From positions 18,865 to 82,864 of the forward strand of contig CALJNA010000031.1 in NCBI GenBank assembly GCA_937981955.1: DNA of 64,000 bases, read 5' to 3'. The position numbers and the translations under genes were made by a program. This stretch comes from an uncultured Granulosicoccaceae bacterium. GTDB lineage: Bacteria; Pseudomonadota; Gammaproteobacteria; Granulosicoccales; Granulosicoccaceae. Every line of letters starts with the position of its first letter. Position 1 is the first letter of the stretch. This document shows positions 1-8,170 of the stretch, in pieces. The notes beneath the pieces were generated by a model. The model searched no databases, had not been told where the DNA came from, and saw only the letters and a program-made list of their open reading frames with translations.

Positions 1-1346
1 GCGCCGGACAACAACCTGTCCCTGATTTCTGCATACCCATCGCTGTTAACAGCATTGAGTGTGCGACCTATACTTCCCAGTGCGAACATAGCGGTGCTGG
101 ATAGCTGCTCGTCTGAGGTGGCTACTGTGTCCCACAGAGTAGCCACGGTGGACGCTTCTGGCTCTGATACCCCAGCGAGCGCGATAATCGCTCGCAGCGT
201 ATCTCGCAACGATGCGTTCGCATCCACAATAATAGAACTCAATGCTGCCTGAGCTTCCTTTGTACCGGCCAATTCCAAAGCTAAGAAGAGATCGGCTATG
301 GTTCGATCAGTGTATGACTGCGACAACATGTGTTGAAGTAGCTCTGCTGCCAATGTGTTGTCCTGTAGCAAGAGGTCTCTTATTTGGTGAATATGTACCG
401 ATCGCCCACCAGACGATGTATCAAGCCCGGTAAGAGCCTGGGAGAGATGGCGACGGGCTTCCTTGGGTGACAAGCTGGGCAAAGCCTGTTTCTCGATCAA
501 AACTTTATCTGCCAGGGAACTATGCGCAAACACCCACTGGCTTTCATCCACCCGATGCGATGGTTTAGATTTAAGTTGTAATGACGCACGGTTACTAATT
601 GAAATGGAAGGACCTCCGGTTTGCGGACTTTTTAGCGTCTCTTCAATGTGCATGCCGACTATCCAGTTGGAGGCCGGGTCGAAGTACACAGTTTCATCGG
701 ACAGGATCTCGGCTTCGCCCAACAACGGCTGATCAGGACTTGCACTGAATCGATGTTTCGACTTTGACCATGTGTCATCCGATACCCTGTGATATACAGC
801 CTCATATTGGCCAGCAGAGTGTTCCTCTGTGACTACCCAGTTCTTGCTACCCTCTTGGGTATGTACCTGGAATGTTCTAATCAGGTTCTGCAGTATTAAC
901 CGCGATTCCGCATCAACCTCTGCGGGAAATTCAAAGGTTGTGGGAACGGCTCCAAAATGGAATGTAACTCGAAACGGCGATTCGAGCCCAAGGTTGTCGT
1001 TAGCATCTTCGTGTCCGGATATGGACATGCTTACGTTGGTCAGCCTCATGCCAGCTGAGGCACTAGATTCTGTTGAGCTTAGCGTCTGGAACAACAAGTC
1101 TCCGCTCATTTGAATGTTAATACGCTGACCAACAGCATCGACTTCTCCCGACATATGCATAGAGGAGTTAAAGTCGAATTCATAGTTCTGACTGGTTGGC
1201 AGATCCCACCTGAGCTTCGAGGATATTTCGGCCGATGCTTTATCAGGATCTATCGGCTCTTTGACTGTGTATAGCTTTATCAGGGCGAAATATACGATGG
1301 CGCTAAGCACAATCGCCAATAGCAACCCCATACGTTGACTAGTCAT
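1..1346 (-). CDS. Membrane-anchored protein resembling the large lipid transfer (vitellogenin/MTP) superfamily, 3' end outside window
   Basis: The reading frame is open from an ATG at 1346 to the left edge, about 448 codons, so the C-terminus is missing. Residues 7-26 form one hydrophobic segment (uncleaved anchor or signal). Residues about 45-285 are beta-rich and begin with an alternating polar/hydrophobic run after a WDLP motif. From about residue 290 it becomes an all-helical repeat region containing FLALELAGTKEAQ and, further on, TAMFALGSIGRTL. That order, and the GT-x-E-A and ALGS-like signatures, recall the N-terminal barrel plus helical domain of vitellogenin/MTP-type proteins, but generic HEAT repeats are the alternative. 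Its ATG overlaps the stop of the preceding lipoprotein gene (TAATG), which implies translational coupling. The frame is solid; the family assignment is pattern recognition only. Confidence 0.75.
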   Translation of the reverse strand, partial: MTSQRMGLLLAIVLSAIVYFALIKLYTVKEPIDPDKASAEISSKLRWDLPTSQNYEFDFNSSMHMSGEVDAVGQRINIQMSGDLLFQTLSSTESSASAGMRLTNVSMSISGHEDANDNLGLESPFRVTFHFGAVPTTFEFPAEVDAESRLILQNLIRTFQVHTQEGSKNWVVTEEHSAGQYEAVYHRVSDDTWSKSKHRFSASPDQPLLGEAEILSDETVYFDPASNWIVGMHIEETLKSPQTGGPSISISNRASLQLKSKPSHRVDESQWVFAHSSLADKVLIEKQALPSLSPKEARRHLSQALTGLDTSSGGRSVHIHQIRDLLLQDNTLAAELLQHMLSQSYTDRTIADLFLALELAGTKEAQAALSSIIVDANASLRDTLRAIIALAGVSEPEASTVATLWDTVATSDEQLSSTAMFALGSIGRTLNAVNSDGYAEIRDRLLSG

Positions 1347-3529
1347 TACGGTTGAAAATACAGTGGCTCTTGACCTTCTCTGATAACGACGTCCAGTTCT
1401 GCATTGCGTAACTCAAACAAAACATCGGACAATCTGAATGCCGCAGGAGAACTCCATAAATTCTTGGTGGCTTTGAGCTTTACAAAACCAGGACACGGAG
1501 TTTTAATAAAACCAATTTTACATGTCTTTATTTTGGGTACCGTATAGCGAGCAAACAAATTTAATTTCCCCTGTGGACCGGTGAACACAATCGTTCCTTT
1601 GGGGCCCTGACGAATGATAAACTCAACAGGGTCGTCCGATTCAGCCTGCTCTATAACTTCAATGTCCACGCCGTTGAACAACACAAACCTTGCGTCTAAA
1701 AGCGTTAAAACACCCTCAATACCCACATCAACCGGCAATCTTCGACTACCCACACTCGCGTATAAGAAGGCTTCCATATTGGCGTAAGGCCCAGCCTCCA
1801 CACCCAGCTTATGGCTAGTGGCATCGCTTGATGTAAACACAAACGGTTTAATATCTAGTCCAATATTCCCGAGTGCGTACGCACCAACACTCAATGGTAT
1901 TGGACCAACGAATATTGTGCTCTCTACAATGCCCTTTTCGCGATTTGGCAGTTCTTTAGTGACCGTGAGTTGGTCTAGTCTCAATGAAACTTGCGTATCG
2001 CTGGGTACTTCAATCATCCTGGCCAGCAATTGTCCTGCATGTTTGAACTCAACTGAGAATTCAGAATTCTCGGATGCAGGTTTACCGCGGTAGTCGGGAA
2101 CTAATTGAGCATCAACGTCTAGCTTCATGAAGCTGTACTCTTTGCCAAAAATGGTCAAAGGTACATCTCCATGAATCCCCTCACGATATCCTCGATTGTC
2201 TGCGGTAGCATAACTTCCAAAATCGAGGCCAAACCCAAATGCAGAACCACCTCCCTTAGTGCTATACCCGATGCTGGTTTCCAGCGGACCAGCAGGGCGA
2301 CTGAACACTGGCTCATAGCCATCAAGATCAACTGGCGGCAAAATGGTGGACTCCACTGGTGGCAAGGTAACAGTCAGTGGCATGCAAGTTTCATTGTCCT
2401 CGACAGTGGTTTCCGATAACGATTGATCAACCGGTCGGATTTTGACGCATATACTGAAACTCATGACCGCCATAGCGTCACTTTCATCTCCATCAATATT
2501 GTTAGTTGGCAGGTTGGAGAGAAATGATTTCAATGCACGAATTGCACTAGCATTTAAATCTGGCGGGGGTCTCGTCGCAAATTCTGCATTGAGTGTAAAT
2601 ACCTGCCGATGCCCATATCGCATTTCATACGCAAGCTCGCTACCTAGCTTGCCGGGGATATAAAAATTCATGAAAGTGGAATGAAGCGTTACATCATCAA
2701 GCTGCACCTCTTCATCTTCAGCAATAACTCGCTGCGGATCAAAGTTTCCTAAAGGCAACCATTCTTCAATACCTTCTGAACTACCGGTTGACGGGTCTAC
2801 TCCATATGCATTCACATATCGATTTGCATCTGTATTCCATAAATACAAAGGCACGTCATGTGTTGTACCAACATCTGACCTTGTCATTCGCAAGTTGGCA
2901 AACGCTTCTACTGCAATGGTTTCGTTTTCTCGCACCCCTTCAACACCAACTGTAAGCGTCGATGCTGCATCTGCGTTGTAGATATTGTCTTCAACCAGAT
3001 TAACCAGATCTTCATAAGACCCTGTATTCATCTCCAAGGCAGTACGATCCAACTCCAGAGCAGAAATAAACAGGTTCGGGACCAACGGAGGCGATATAGA
3101 AATTTCTGTTAATGTGGCATTGTCTTCTTCATCGGTTTCGACAATTTCGTCGGTCGGATCAACTATGGCAACCAGATAGTAGTCTCCGGGTAGTTCAACA
3201 CTAGCAGGCACATTCATTATGAATTCATATGGCCGTTCGCTTGCGTTAACATCGGTAATGACTTCTGTACCTAACGGTATTTGCCGAACTTCTGCATCCG
3301 GGTCGTCACTTTTTTCCATGACAAACAGTGATACGAACGCTTCACCTACCGCGCGATCGCTTGTGACACTCACAGACATTTTCAGCGGATAGGATATTTC
3401 CGGATTACTACTAAGAACAGTGAGGGAAGACGTAGCGAGATTTATTGGCTCAGGGCTGCCTCCGCCACACGAAGCTAATAAAAGAGCAGAGAAAAAAGCC
3501 AAGATCTTCCTGGGCAGTAAATACATCAT
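1346..3529 (-). CDS. Large outer-membrane lipoprotein with CARDB-like domain
   Basis: 727 residues. The N-terminus is a lipoprotein signal with lipobox L-A-S-C at residues 18-21 followed by glycines, so outer-membrane retention is expected. Residues about 35-150 look like a CARDB/Ig-type beta domain (motif LPGDYYLVAIVDP, then an acidic stretch ending in ATLTEISIS). The remainder is beta-rich with no family I can name. Near the C-terminus two cysteines lie in KTCKIGF and KTPCPGF and could form a disulfide. The start is supported by an AAGGA ribosome-binding site 8 bases upstream, with two adjacent ATG codons. It is the first gene of a two-gene unit with the lipid-transfer-like gene, sharing one base at the junction. 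A role in envelope lipid or surface-structure handling is inference from the partner only. Confidence 0.85.
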   Translation of the reverse strand: MMYLLPRKILAFFSALLLASCGGGSPEPINLATSSLTVLSSNPEISYPLKMSVSVTSDRAVGEAFVSLFVMEKSDDPDAEVRQIPLGTEVITDVNASERPYEFIMNVPASVELPGDYYLVAIVDPTDEIVETDEEDNATLTEISISPPLVPNLFISALELDRTALEMNTGSYEDLVNLVEDNIYNADAASTLTVGVEGVRENETIAVEAFANLRMTRSDVGTTHDVPLYLWNTDANRYVNAYGVDPSTGSSEGIEEWLPLGNFDPQRVIAEDEEVQLDDVTLHSTFMNFYIPGKLGSELAYEMRYGHRQVFTLNAEFATRPPPDLNASAIRALKSFLSNLPTNNIDGDESDAMAVMSFSICVKIRPVDQSLSETTVEDNETCMPLTVTLPPVESTILPPVDLDGYEPVFSRPAGPLETSIGYSTKGGGSAFGFGLDFGSYATADNRGYREGIHGDVPLTIFGKEYSFMKLDVDAQLVPDYRGKPASENSEFSVEFKHAGQLLARMIEVPSDTQVSLRLDQLTVTKELPNREKGIVESTIFVGPIPLSVGAYALGNIGLDIKPFVFTSSDATSHKLGVEAGPYANMEAFLYASVGSRRLPVDVGIEGVLTLLDARFVLFNGVDIEVIEQAESDDPVEFIIRQGPKGTIVFTGPQGKLNLFARYTVPKIKTCKIGFIKTPCPGFVKLKATKNLWSSPAAFRLSDVLFELRNAELDVVIREGQEPLYFQP

Positions 3530-3834
3530 GAATATTCCTTACAGCTTGAATTTTCATTTACTGAGATAAATCGACATAGCATTACTCAACAATTAAGTAA
3601 GTTATGTGGACTTATCTTCCATTCCGATAATCATTGCACAGCGAAATTAATAAATGCAATGGTCTATTGCAATGAATTGAATTGCTTTGAGAATTGAATA
3701 GCTTTGATGAGCACAATTCGTATTAAGCATATTGGGTGAAATTTAAGCTGACTAAAATTTGAGAGGACAACGCCGGGAAGGCCTGGGTTTCAGTCGATAC
3801 ACAGTGTGTTGATCAAGAAGCCCGTTCGCCAGCG

Positions 3835-3960
3835 TCAATGTCTGAAAACCAACCGGTTCAGTGCCGAAATAAATCTCTCAGAATCATCAACAGACATCGG
3901 TCTTGCAAAAATATCAGTTGCGCAATCGATTGAGCGCGATTAGCGTACAGCTGTTGTAAT
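3835..3960 (-). pseudogene. Possible decayed 3' end of a MarR-like regulator
   Basis: On the minus strand one frame reads TDIFARPMSVDDSERFISAL and on to a TGA at 3835. A second frame just upstream reads QLQQLYANRAQSIAQ. Joined by one frameshift near 3920 they resemble the last helices of MarR-family regulators (a helix, then an F-A-x-[LM]-S-x-[ED]-[DE] turn, then a final helix). No start codon or DNA-binding portion remains. This could be chance; confidence is low. Confidence 0.22.
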
Positions 3961-4044
3961 TGGATCCCAAATTTGCAATTATTGGTCTCATACATCAATA
4001 TATCGAGAAGAAAAAGCCGTATTTGAGATTTTTGGGATCCCAAA
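3958..4044. promoter_or_regulatory. Pair of operator-like palindromes, GGATCCCAAA type
   Basis: A perfect 14-base palindrome, TTTGGGATCCCAAA, lies at 4031-4044. A near copy lacking one G, TTGGATCCCAAA, lies at 3960-3971. The centres are about 72 bases apart, close to seven helical turns, and 150-235 bases before the binding-protein start. Size and symmetry fit a dimeric repressor such as a GntR or LacI-type regulator; which one is unknown. Confidence 0.45.
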
Positions 4045-4195
4045 CTAGCGGAAATATGTACTGACAGCCATCGTCAGACCGCGCAACGCCATCCAGATCT
4101 GCACAGCGATTCGTACCAAATCGACAATGCTGAAGCGATGACAAGAACGTGGGGGAGACATTAGGAACGCATCTGACTACCAGAGGAGAAAGCTG

Positions 4196-5215
4196 ATGCA
4201 ATTCAGAAAAATGTTAAGGGTCGCTGCAATACCGCTGATGTTTGCCGGCGCAGCTCAAAGCACAAGCGCGGAAGAATTGTCTGTCGCGACTTTCGTACCA
4301 CCAAGTCATGAAACCGTAACCGGTGCGCTTGCCTGGTTCGACAAAGAGATCACCGAGCGATCAAACGGCACACTGACCATGAAACTTTATCCAGCCGGCC
4401 AGTTGGGTGCTGGTGTCCCGCAACAATACAAACGCGCAGTCGAAGGTGTGGCAGATATAACCTTTGGTGTTGCTGCAGCAACAGCCACCCTGTTTCCGAA
4501 AACTCTGCTGGCGATACCGCCAGGCAAGTCCATAGATGCAATGGACTCCACCGAGCGTTTGTGGGCGGTGTATGACGACTATCTGGCTGACGAATGGTCC
4601 GAAGTAAAGGTTCTCGCACTTGCAAACCCCGCTGGCGGAATGATCATAGCCACAAGAGACATGTCTACCATTGAAGGTATGAAGGGTGCCAAGCTCGTTC
4701 CGTTTGCATCGATGACCACGCCCGTTATCCAGGGCATGGGCGCAGTGCCGGTGCAAATGGATCCAACTGAACACTACACGGGTCTGAGTACAGGAACAAT
4801 CGACGGTGCGATTTCGTCGATAAATAACATCATGCCACCGTGGAATCTGGATGAGGTGGCCGACTATGCCATTCTTAACACGCCAGCTACATTCAACGTT
4901 GTATTCTTTGTGATGAACAAAGAACGTTATGAAGGTTTGAGCGATGAACATCGCGCGATACTTGACGAAATTTCAGGCTTGCCTTTTTCACTCGAACTGG
5001 CACGTGCATTTCATCTTGCTGACGAAGCTGCACTCGAATGGGCCAAAGAGCAGCAGGCAGCGGGTGAACTGAATGTCGAGTGGATTATTGTTTCAGACGA
5101 GGAACGGGCAAAAATGGAGGCCGCTGCTGCAGCCGGCATGGAGCAGATATATAAAGACTACGCAGATCGCGGCATTCCAAATGCGAAAGAAATCTACGAA
5201 GCAATAAATAGGTAA
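4196..5215 (+). CDS. TRAP transporter solute-binding protein, DctP family (orphan)
   Basis: 339 residues with a cleavable signal peptide (residues 1-25, ending S-T-S-A-E). It is a periplasmic binding protein for an organic acid or similar solute, the extracytoplasmic subunit of a tripartite ATP-independent periplasmic transporter. Family features are MKLYPAGQLGAG near residue 60, the central VPFASMTTPVIQGMGAVPVQ block and the GLSTGTIDGA motif that precedes the ligand pocket. The start is well supported by AGAGGAGAAAG ahead of ATG. No DctQ or DctM membrane subunit lies beside it: upstream is non-coding and downstream a convergent gene, so it must either dock with permeases elsewhere or sense ligand. 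Paired palindromes upstream suggest a dedicated repressor. The ligand cannot be read. Confidence 0.92.
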   Translation: MQFRKMLRVAAIPLMFAGAAQSTSAEELSVATFVPPSHETVTGALAWFDKEITERSNGTLTMKLYPAGQLGAGVPQQYKRAVEGVADITFGVAAATATLFPKTLLAIPPGKSIDAMDSTERLWAVYDDYLADEWSEVKVLALANPAGGMIIATRDMSTIEGMKGAKLVPFASMTTPVIQGMGAVPVQMDPTEHYTGLSTGTIDGAISSINNIMPPWNLDEVADYAILNTPATFNVVFFVMNKERYEGLSDEHRAILDEISGLPFSLELARAFHLADEAALEWAKEQQAAGELNVEWIIVSDEERAKMEAAAAAGMEQIYKDYADRGIPNAKEIYEAINR

Positions 5216-5223
5216 TGCTATTA

Positions 5224-5248
5224 AGGTCGGGGCACTACGCCCCGGCCT
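5224..5248. terminator. Hairpin between convergent genes
   Basis: A GC-rich stem GGTCGGGGC / GCCCCGGCC with a 5-base loop sits between the binding-protein stop and the convergent stop at 5257. Neither side has a strong T-run, so termination efficiency is uncertain. Confidence 0.5.
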
Positions 5249-5256
5249 GCATCATG

Positions 5257-5799
5257 TCATTCGGCAGACACATCGACCAGAACCCGACCATTATTTTCAA
5301 TCTGGTATGCCCACAACACAGACGACCCGGACAAACGGGGAACCAGATTAAGCGTTAACGCATCCCCGCTTGAAAGCTCACTCAATTCATCTCTTTGCTG
5401 TGCAGTAATACGTACACCTCGCGATTTATTTTCACTGGTGTACCAAAGATAATGTTTGGGCGTACCAATACCAGAGACTTCAGATAGTGATTTAAATTCA
5501 CCTTCCCGACTCACCATTTCAGACAACACGGGCTCACCGTTGTTTTGTTTGCGTTCAGCATGAAAGTAAACAAACAAGCCAATGATCAACATTATTACCG
5601 GTAGCGCAACCAGCACAGAATGAATGCGATTTTTTTCACCGGGTTGGGGCAAAGGAATGTTCTGCTCTGATGCCAGATGCTTTTTATCAGGCCATGCCCG
5701 ACGCTGTTCAGGTCGACGATGTTGTTCATCTTTGCCTATGCGGCGTATAGGAGATGCAGCGTTTGCACTCACAGGCTTGTTGTCAGAGCGATCACTCAA
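5257..5799 (-). CDS. Single-pass membrane protein of unknown function downstream of yicC
   Basis: About 180 residues. A basic, disordered N-terminal tail of about 70 residues is followed by one membrane helix (VLVALPVIMLIIGLFVYF), then a soluble domain of about 90 residues containing KHYLWYTSENKSRGVRITAQ. The topology would place the C-terminal domain in the periplasm. No ATG starts it. The TTG at 5799, overlapping the yicC stop (TTGAGTGA), is preferred as a coupled start; a TTG at 5829 and a GTG at 5772 are alternatives. It is transcribed with yicC. I do not recognise the family. Confidence 0.65.
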   Translation of the reverse strand: MSDRSDNKPVSANAASPIRRIGKDEQHRRPEQRRAWPDKKHLASEQNIPLPQPGEKNRIHSVLVALPVIMLIIGLFVYFHAERKQNNGEPVLSEMVSREGEFKSLSEVSGIGTPKHYLWYTSENKSRGVRITAQQRDELSELSSGDALTLNLVPRLSGSSVLWAYQIENNGRVLVDVSAE

Positions 5800-6655
5800 T
5801 GTTCTGCACCTGCTCGCGCATCTGCTCAATCAACACTTTTAAATCAACGGCTGCACCAGTGGTATCCAGATCGCTCGCTTTCGATCCGATCGTGTTCGCT
5901 TCACGATTGAATTCCTGCATCAAAAAATCGAGCCGTCGACCAATGGGCCCACTGCGTTTCAGTGCCTTATTAAATTCAGACACATGCGCACTGAGCCGGT
6001 CAAGCTCTTCATCGATGTCAAGTCGTTGAGCCACAAACACCAGCTCTTGTTCCAGACGTTGCTCATTGTGTTCAATATCCAGTTCATTAAGCTTAGCGAC
6101 CAGTTTTTCACGCTGTCGTGCTACAACTTCAGGTCGGTGTTGTTTTAGTTGATTCAGGCAGTCGGTTATTTTCTCGGTGCGCTCAAGCAACATATACATG
6201 GTTTTCTCACCTTCTCGCGACCGGGTGTCGATTAAATCATCAATAGCTGCGTCCAGACATTCCATGGTTTGTTTAGACAACACATCTTGCTGATCATCAC
6301 TGGCGACTACTCCTGGCCATTGAATCACCTTGAGAGGGTCAACCGGTGAGGTATCGGGAAAGGCATCGCGAACCTGCTGGACAGCGCCTGCCAGGGACGC
6401 CAAAGCCTGCTTATCCAGCACCAGACCAGATAAGGCCTGTTGGCCAGCGCGCAATCGCAGCGTGGCTTCAACTTTTCCCCGACTTAACTGTTTTCCGATA
6501 CGTGCCCGAACCTGCGGCTCAAGACCACGCAGTTCTTCGGGCATGCGAACACTGACCTCCAGATAACGTTGATTGACCGATCTTAACTCCCAGGTGAGTT
6601 CACCCGAATCGGTGTCTAGCGTTTTTCGGCCAAAGCCCGTCATACTCTTCAGCAT
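5792..6655 (-). CDS. yicC: YicC family endoribonuclease
   Basis: 287 residues, the usual length. The N-terminal hallmark MTGFGR and the following [17 protein letters not shown] block are intact. The C-terminal half has [17 protein letters not shown] and ends in [17 protein letters not shown], the most conserved part of the family. YicC proteins are metal-dependent endoribonucleases implicated in small-RNA turnover. The gene is divergent from rph with about 110 bases between the starts, an arrangement common in gammaproteobacteria. The downstream membrane-protein gene overlaps its stop. Confidence 0.96.
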   Translation of the reverse strand: MLKSMTGFGRKTLDTDSGELTWELRSVNQRYLEVSVRMPEELRGLEPQVRARIGKQLSRGKVEATLRLRAGQQALSGLVLDKQALASLAGAVQQVRDAFPDTSPVDPLKVIQWPGVVASDDQQDVLSKQTMECLDAAIDDLIDTRSREGEKTMYMLLERTEKITDCLNQLKQHRPEVVARQREKLVAKLNELDIEHNEQRLEQELVFVAQRLDIDEELDRLSAHVSEFNKALKRSGPIGRRLDFLMQEFNREANTIGSKASDLDTTGAAVDLKVLIEQMREQVQNIE

Positions 6656-6768
6656 GGAATAATCCTGTTTGCTTGTTTGCGGTGTATCAAATCGCCAGTG
6701 CAGGTATACTCTGCCGCCCTGTTGTGTTGTTCACACAGGGAAACATCCATAAAACCCAAGGACCTGCC

Positions 6769-7488
6769 ATGCGACCCAGTGGTCGAGCAATAGATGAATT
6801 GCGCAACGTCGTCATCACGAGACGATACACCAAGCACGCAGCCGGATCGACGTTGATCGAATGTGGCGACACGAAAGTTATCTGTACCGCGAGTATCGAA
6901 GAACGCACACCACCATGGCTCAAGGGCAAAGGCAGCGGCTGGGTCACCGCCGAATACGGCATGCTTCCTGGCGCAACTAACACACGCGCCAGACGAGAAG
7001 CGGCCAGTGGCAAACAGTCCGGCCGTACACAGGAAATTCAGCGCTTGATCGGACGCTCGCTGCGGGCCGCGGTCGACTTGACGGCACTGGGTGAGCGCAG
7101 CGTTACCGTGGATTGCGATGTTATTCAAGCTGATGGAGGCACCCGCACAGCTTCTATAACCGGTGCGTTTGTCGCACTATCTGATGCCATGCAATCCTTG
7201 CTCGACGCAGGTGCAATAAAACAAAACCCGATTCACGGCATGATTGCCGCCACCTCAGTAGGCATCTACAACGGCAAAGCGGTACTCGATCTGGACTATG
7301 CCGAAGATTCAACAGCCGAAACCGATATGAACGTTGTGATGAATGACGCCGGCGGCTTTATTGAAATTCAAGGCACGGCCGAGGGTCATGCGTTTCGCGA
7401 CGAAGAACTGGCCAGCATGCTTGCTCTGGCTCGATCAGGCATTACGTCTCTGATTGAAAAACAAACCGAGGCGCTGAATCAGGCGTAG
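6769..7488 (+). CDS. rph: Ribonuclease PH
   Basis: 239 residues. It trims the 3' ends of tRNA precursors by phosphorolysis. The start is the ATG at 6769 ([12 protein letters not shown], the standard family N-terminus) with AAGGA just upstream, not the longer frame from 6673. Seen are [20 protein letters not shown] (phosphate and RNA-binding arginines), the [15 protein letters not shown] core and EIQGTAEG near the C-terminus. It is complete and colinear with rdgB and hemW. Confidence 0.97.
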   Translation: MRPSGRAIDELRNVVITRRYTKHAAGSTLIECGDTKVICTASIEERTPPWLKGKGSGWVTAEYGMLPGATNTRARREAASGKQSGRTQEIQRLIGRSLRAAVDLTALGERSVTVDCDVIQADGGTRTASITGAFVALSDAMQSLLDAGAIKQNPIHGMIAATSVGIYNGKAVLDLDYAEDSTAETDMNVVMNDAGGFIEIQGTAEGHAFRDEELASMLALARSGITSLIEKQTEALNQA

Positions 7489-7531
7489 ACATTTAAGTAA
7501 TGTTGCTGACACCAGCGCCAACGGATGAGCG

Positions 7532-8161
7532 ATGCAAAACGATAACACAGCTTCTATCAAACCCATTGTATTTGCCAGCAGCAATGCAGGCAAAATTCGT
7601 GAGCTCGACGAGTTGCTCACGCCATTGGGCATGCATGTGAAATCACAAGTTGAATATGGCGTAGAACCACTACCGGAAACGGCCGTGACTTTCGTTGAAA
7701 ACGCCATTGTCAAAGCACGTCATGCATCAAGCATAACCGGGCTTGCCGCTCTTGCGGACGACTCAGGTCTTGAGGTTGATGCTTTGAATGGTGCACCGGG
7801 ATTGTATACGGCACGTTTTGCAAAAATGCATGGTGCCGGTGAAGGCGATGAAGCCAACAACACCTACTTACTAAAGCAACTCGAATCGGTGGAAGATGGG
7901 AAACGCTCCGCTCGATTCAGAAGTGTCGTGGTGTATTTAAGACACGAAAACGATCCTTCACCTATCATCGCAGAAGGTGTTTGGGAAGGTCGTATTTTGC
8001 GCAAGGCGGCGGCCGGTGGTGGATTTGGATACGACCCTGTGTTCTGTTCCAACGATACGAATCAAGCTACTTCATTATTAGACAAGGGTGAGAAGAACCG
8101 GTTAAGCCATCGCGGCAAAGCTGTTCGCGCACTGATTGATTCTTTAAGTCGACTTGGCTAG
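7532..8161 (+). CDS. rdgB: dITP/XTP pyrophosphatase (house-cleaning NTPase)
   Basis: 209 residues. It hydrolyses non-canonical purine nucleotides (XTP, dITP) to monophosphates. Diagnostic motifs are SSNAGKIRELDELL near the N-terminus, ADDSGLEVDAL, GGFGYDPVF and LSHRGKA at the C-terminus. There is a short N-terminal extension (MQNDNTASIKP) relative to the E. coli protein. It lies 43 bases after rph and 9 before hemW, a conserved cluster. Confidence 0.96.
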   Translation: MQNDNTASIKPIVFASSNAGKIRELDELLTPLGMHVKSQVEYGVEPLPETAVTFVENAIVKARHASSITGLAALADDSGLEVDALNGAPGLYTARFAKMHGAGEGDEANNTYLLKQLESVEDGKRSARFRSVVVYLRHENDPSPIIAEGVWEGRILRKAAAGGGFGYDPVFCSNDTNQATSLLDKGEKNRLSHRGKAVRALIDSLSRLG

Positions 8162-8170
8162 CACGAATCT

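Larger units (their letters stand above)
3530..4195. other. Gene-poor intergenic region upstream of the TRAP binding protein
   Basis: No convincing intact gene lies here. The first 230 bases are AT-rich and must hold the promoter of the minus-strand lipoprotein. They contain a small inverted repeat (TGCAAT, 5 bases, ATTGCA at 3655-3671). The middle holds a possible decayed regulator end on the minus strand. Two GGATCCCAAA-type operator-like sites lie at 3960 and 4031, and the rest is the leader of the binding-protein gene. Confidence 0.6.

Noticed and set aside
4350..4951. Two long antisense frames across the TRAP binding-protein gene
   Set aside because: They are mirror frames of a gene with a strong signal peptide and family motifs.
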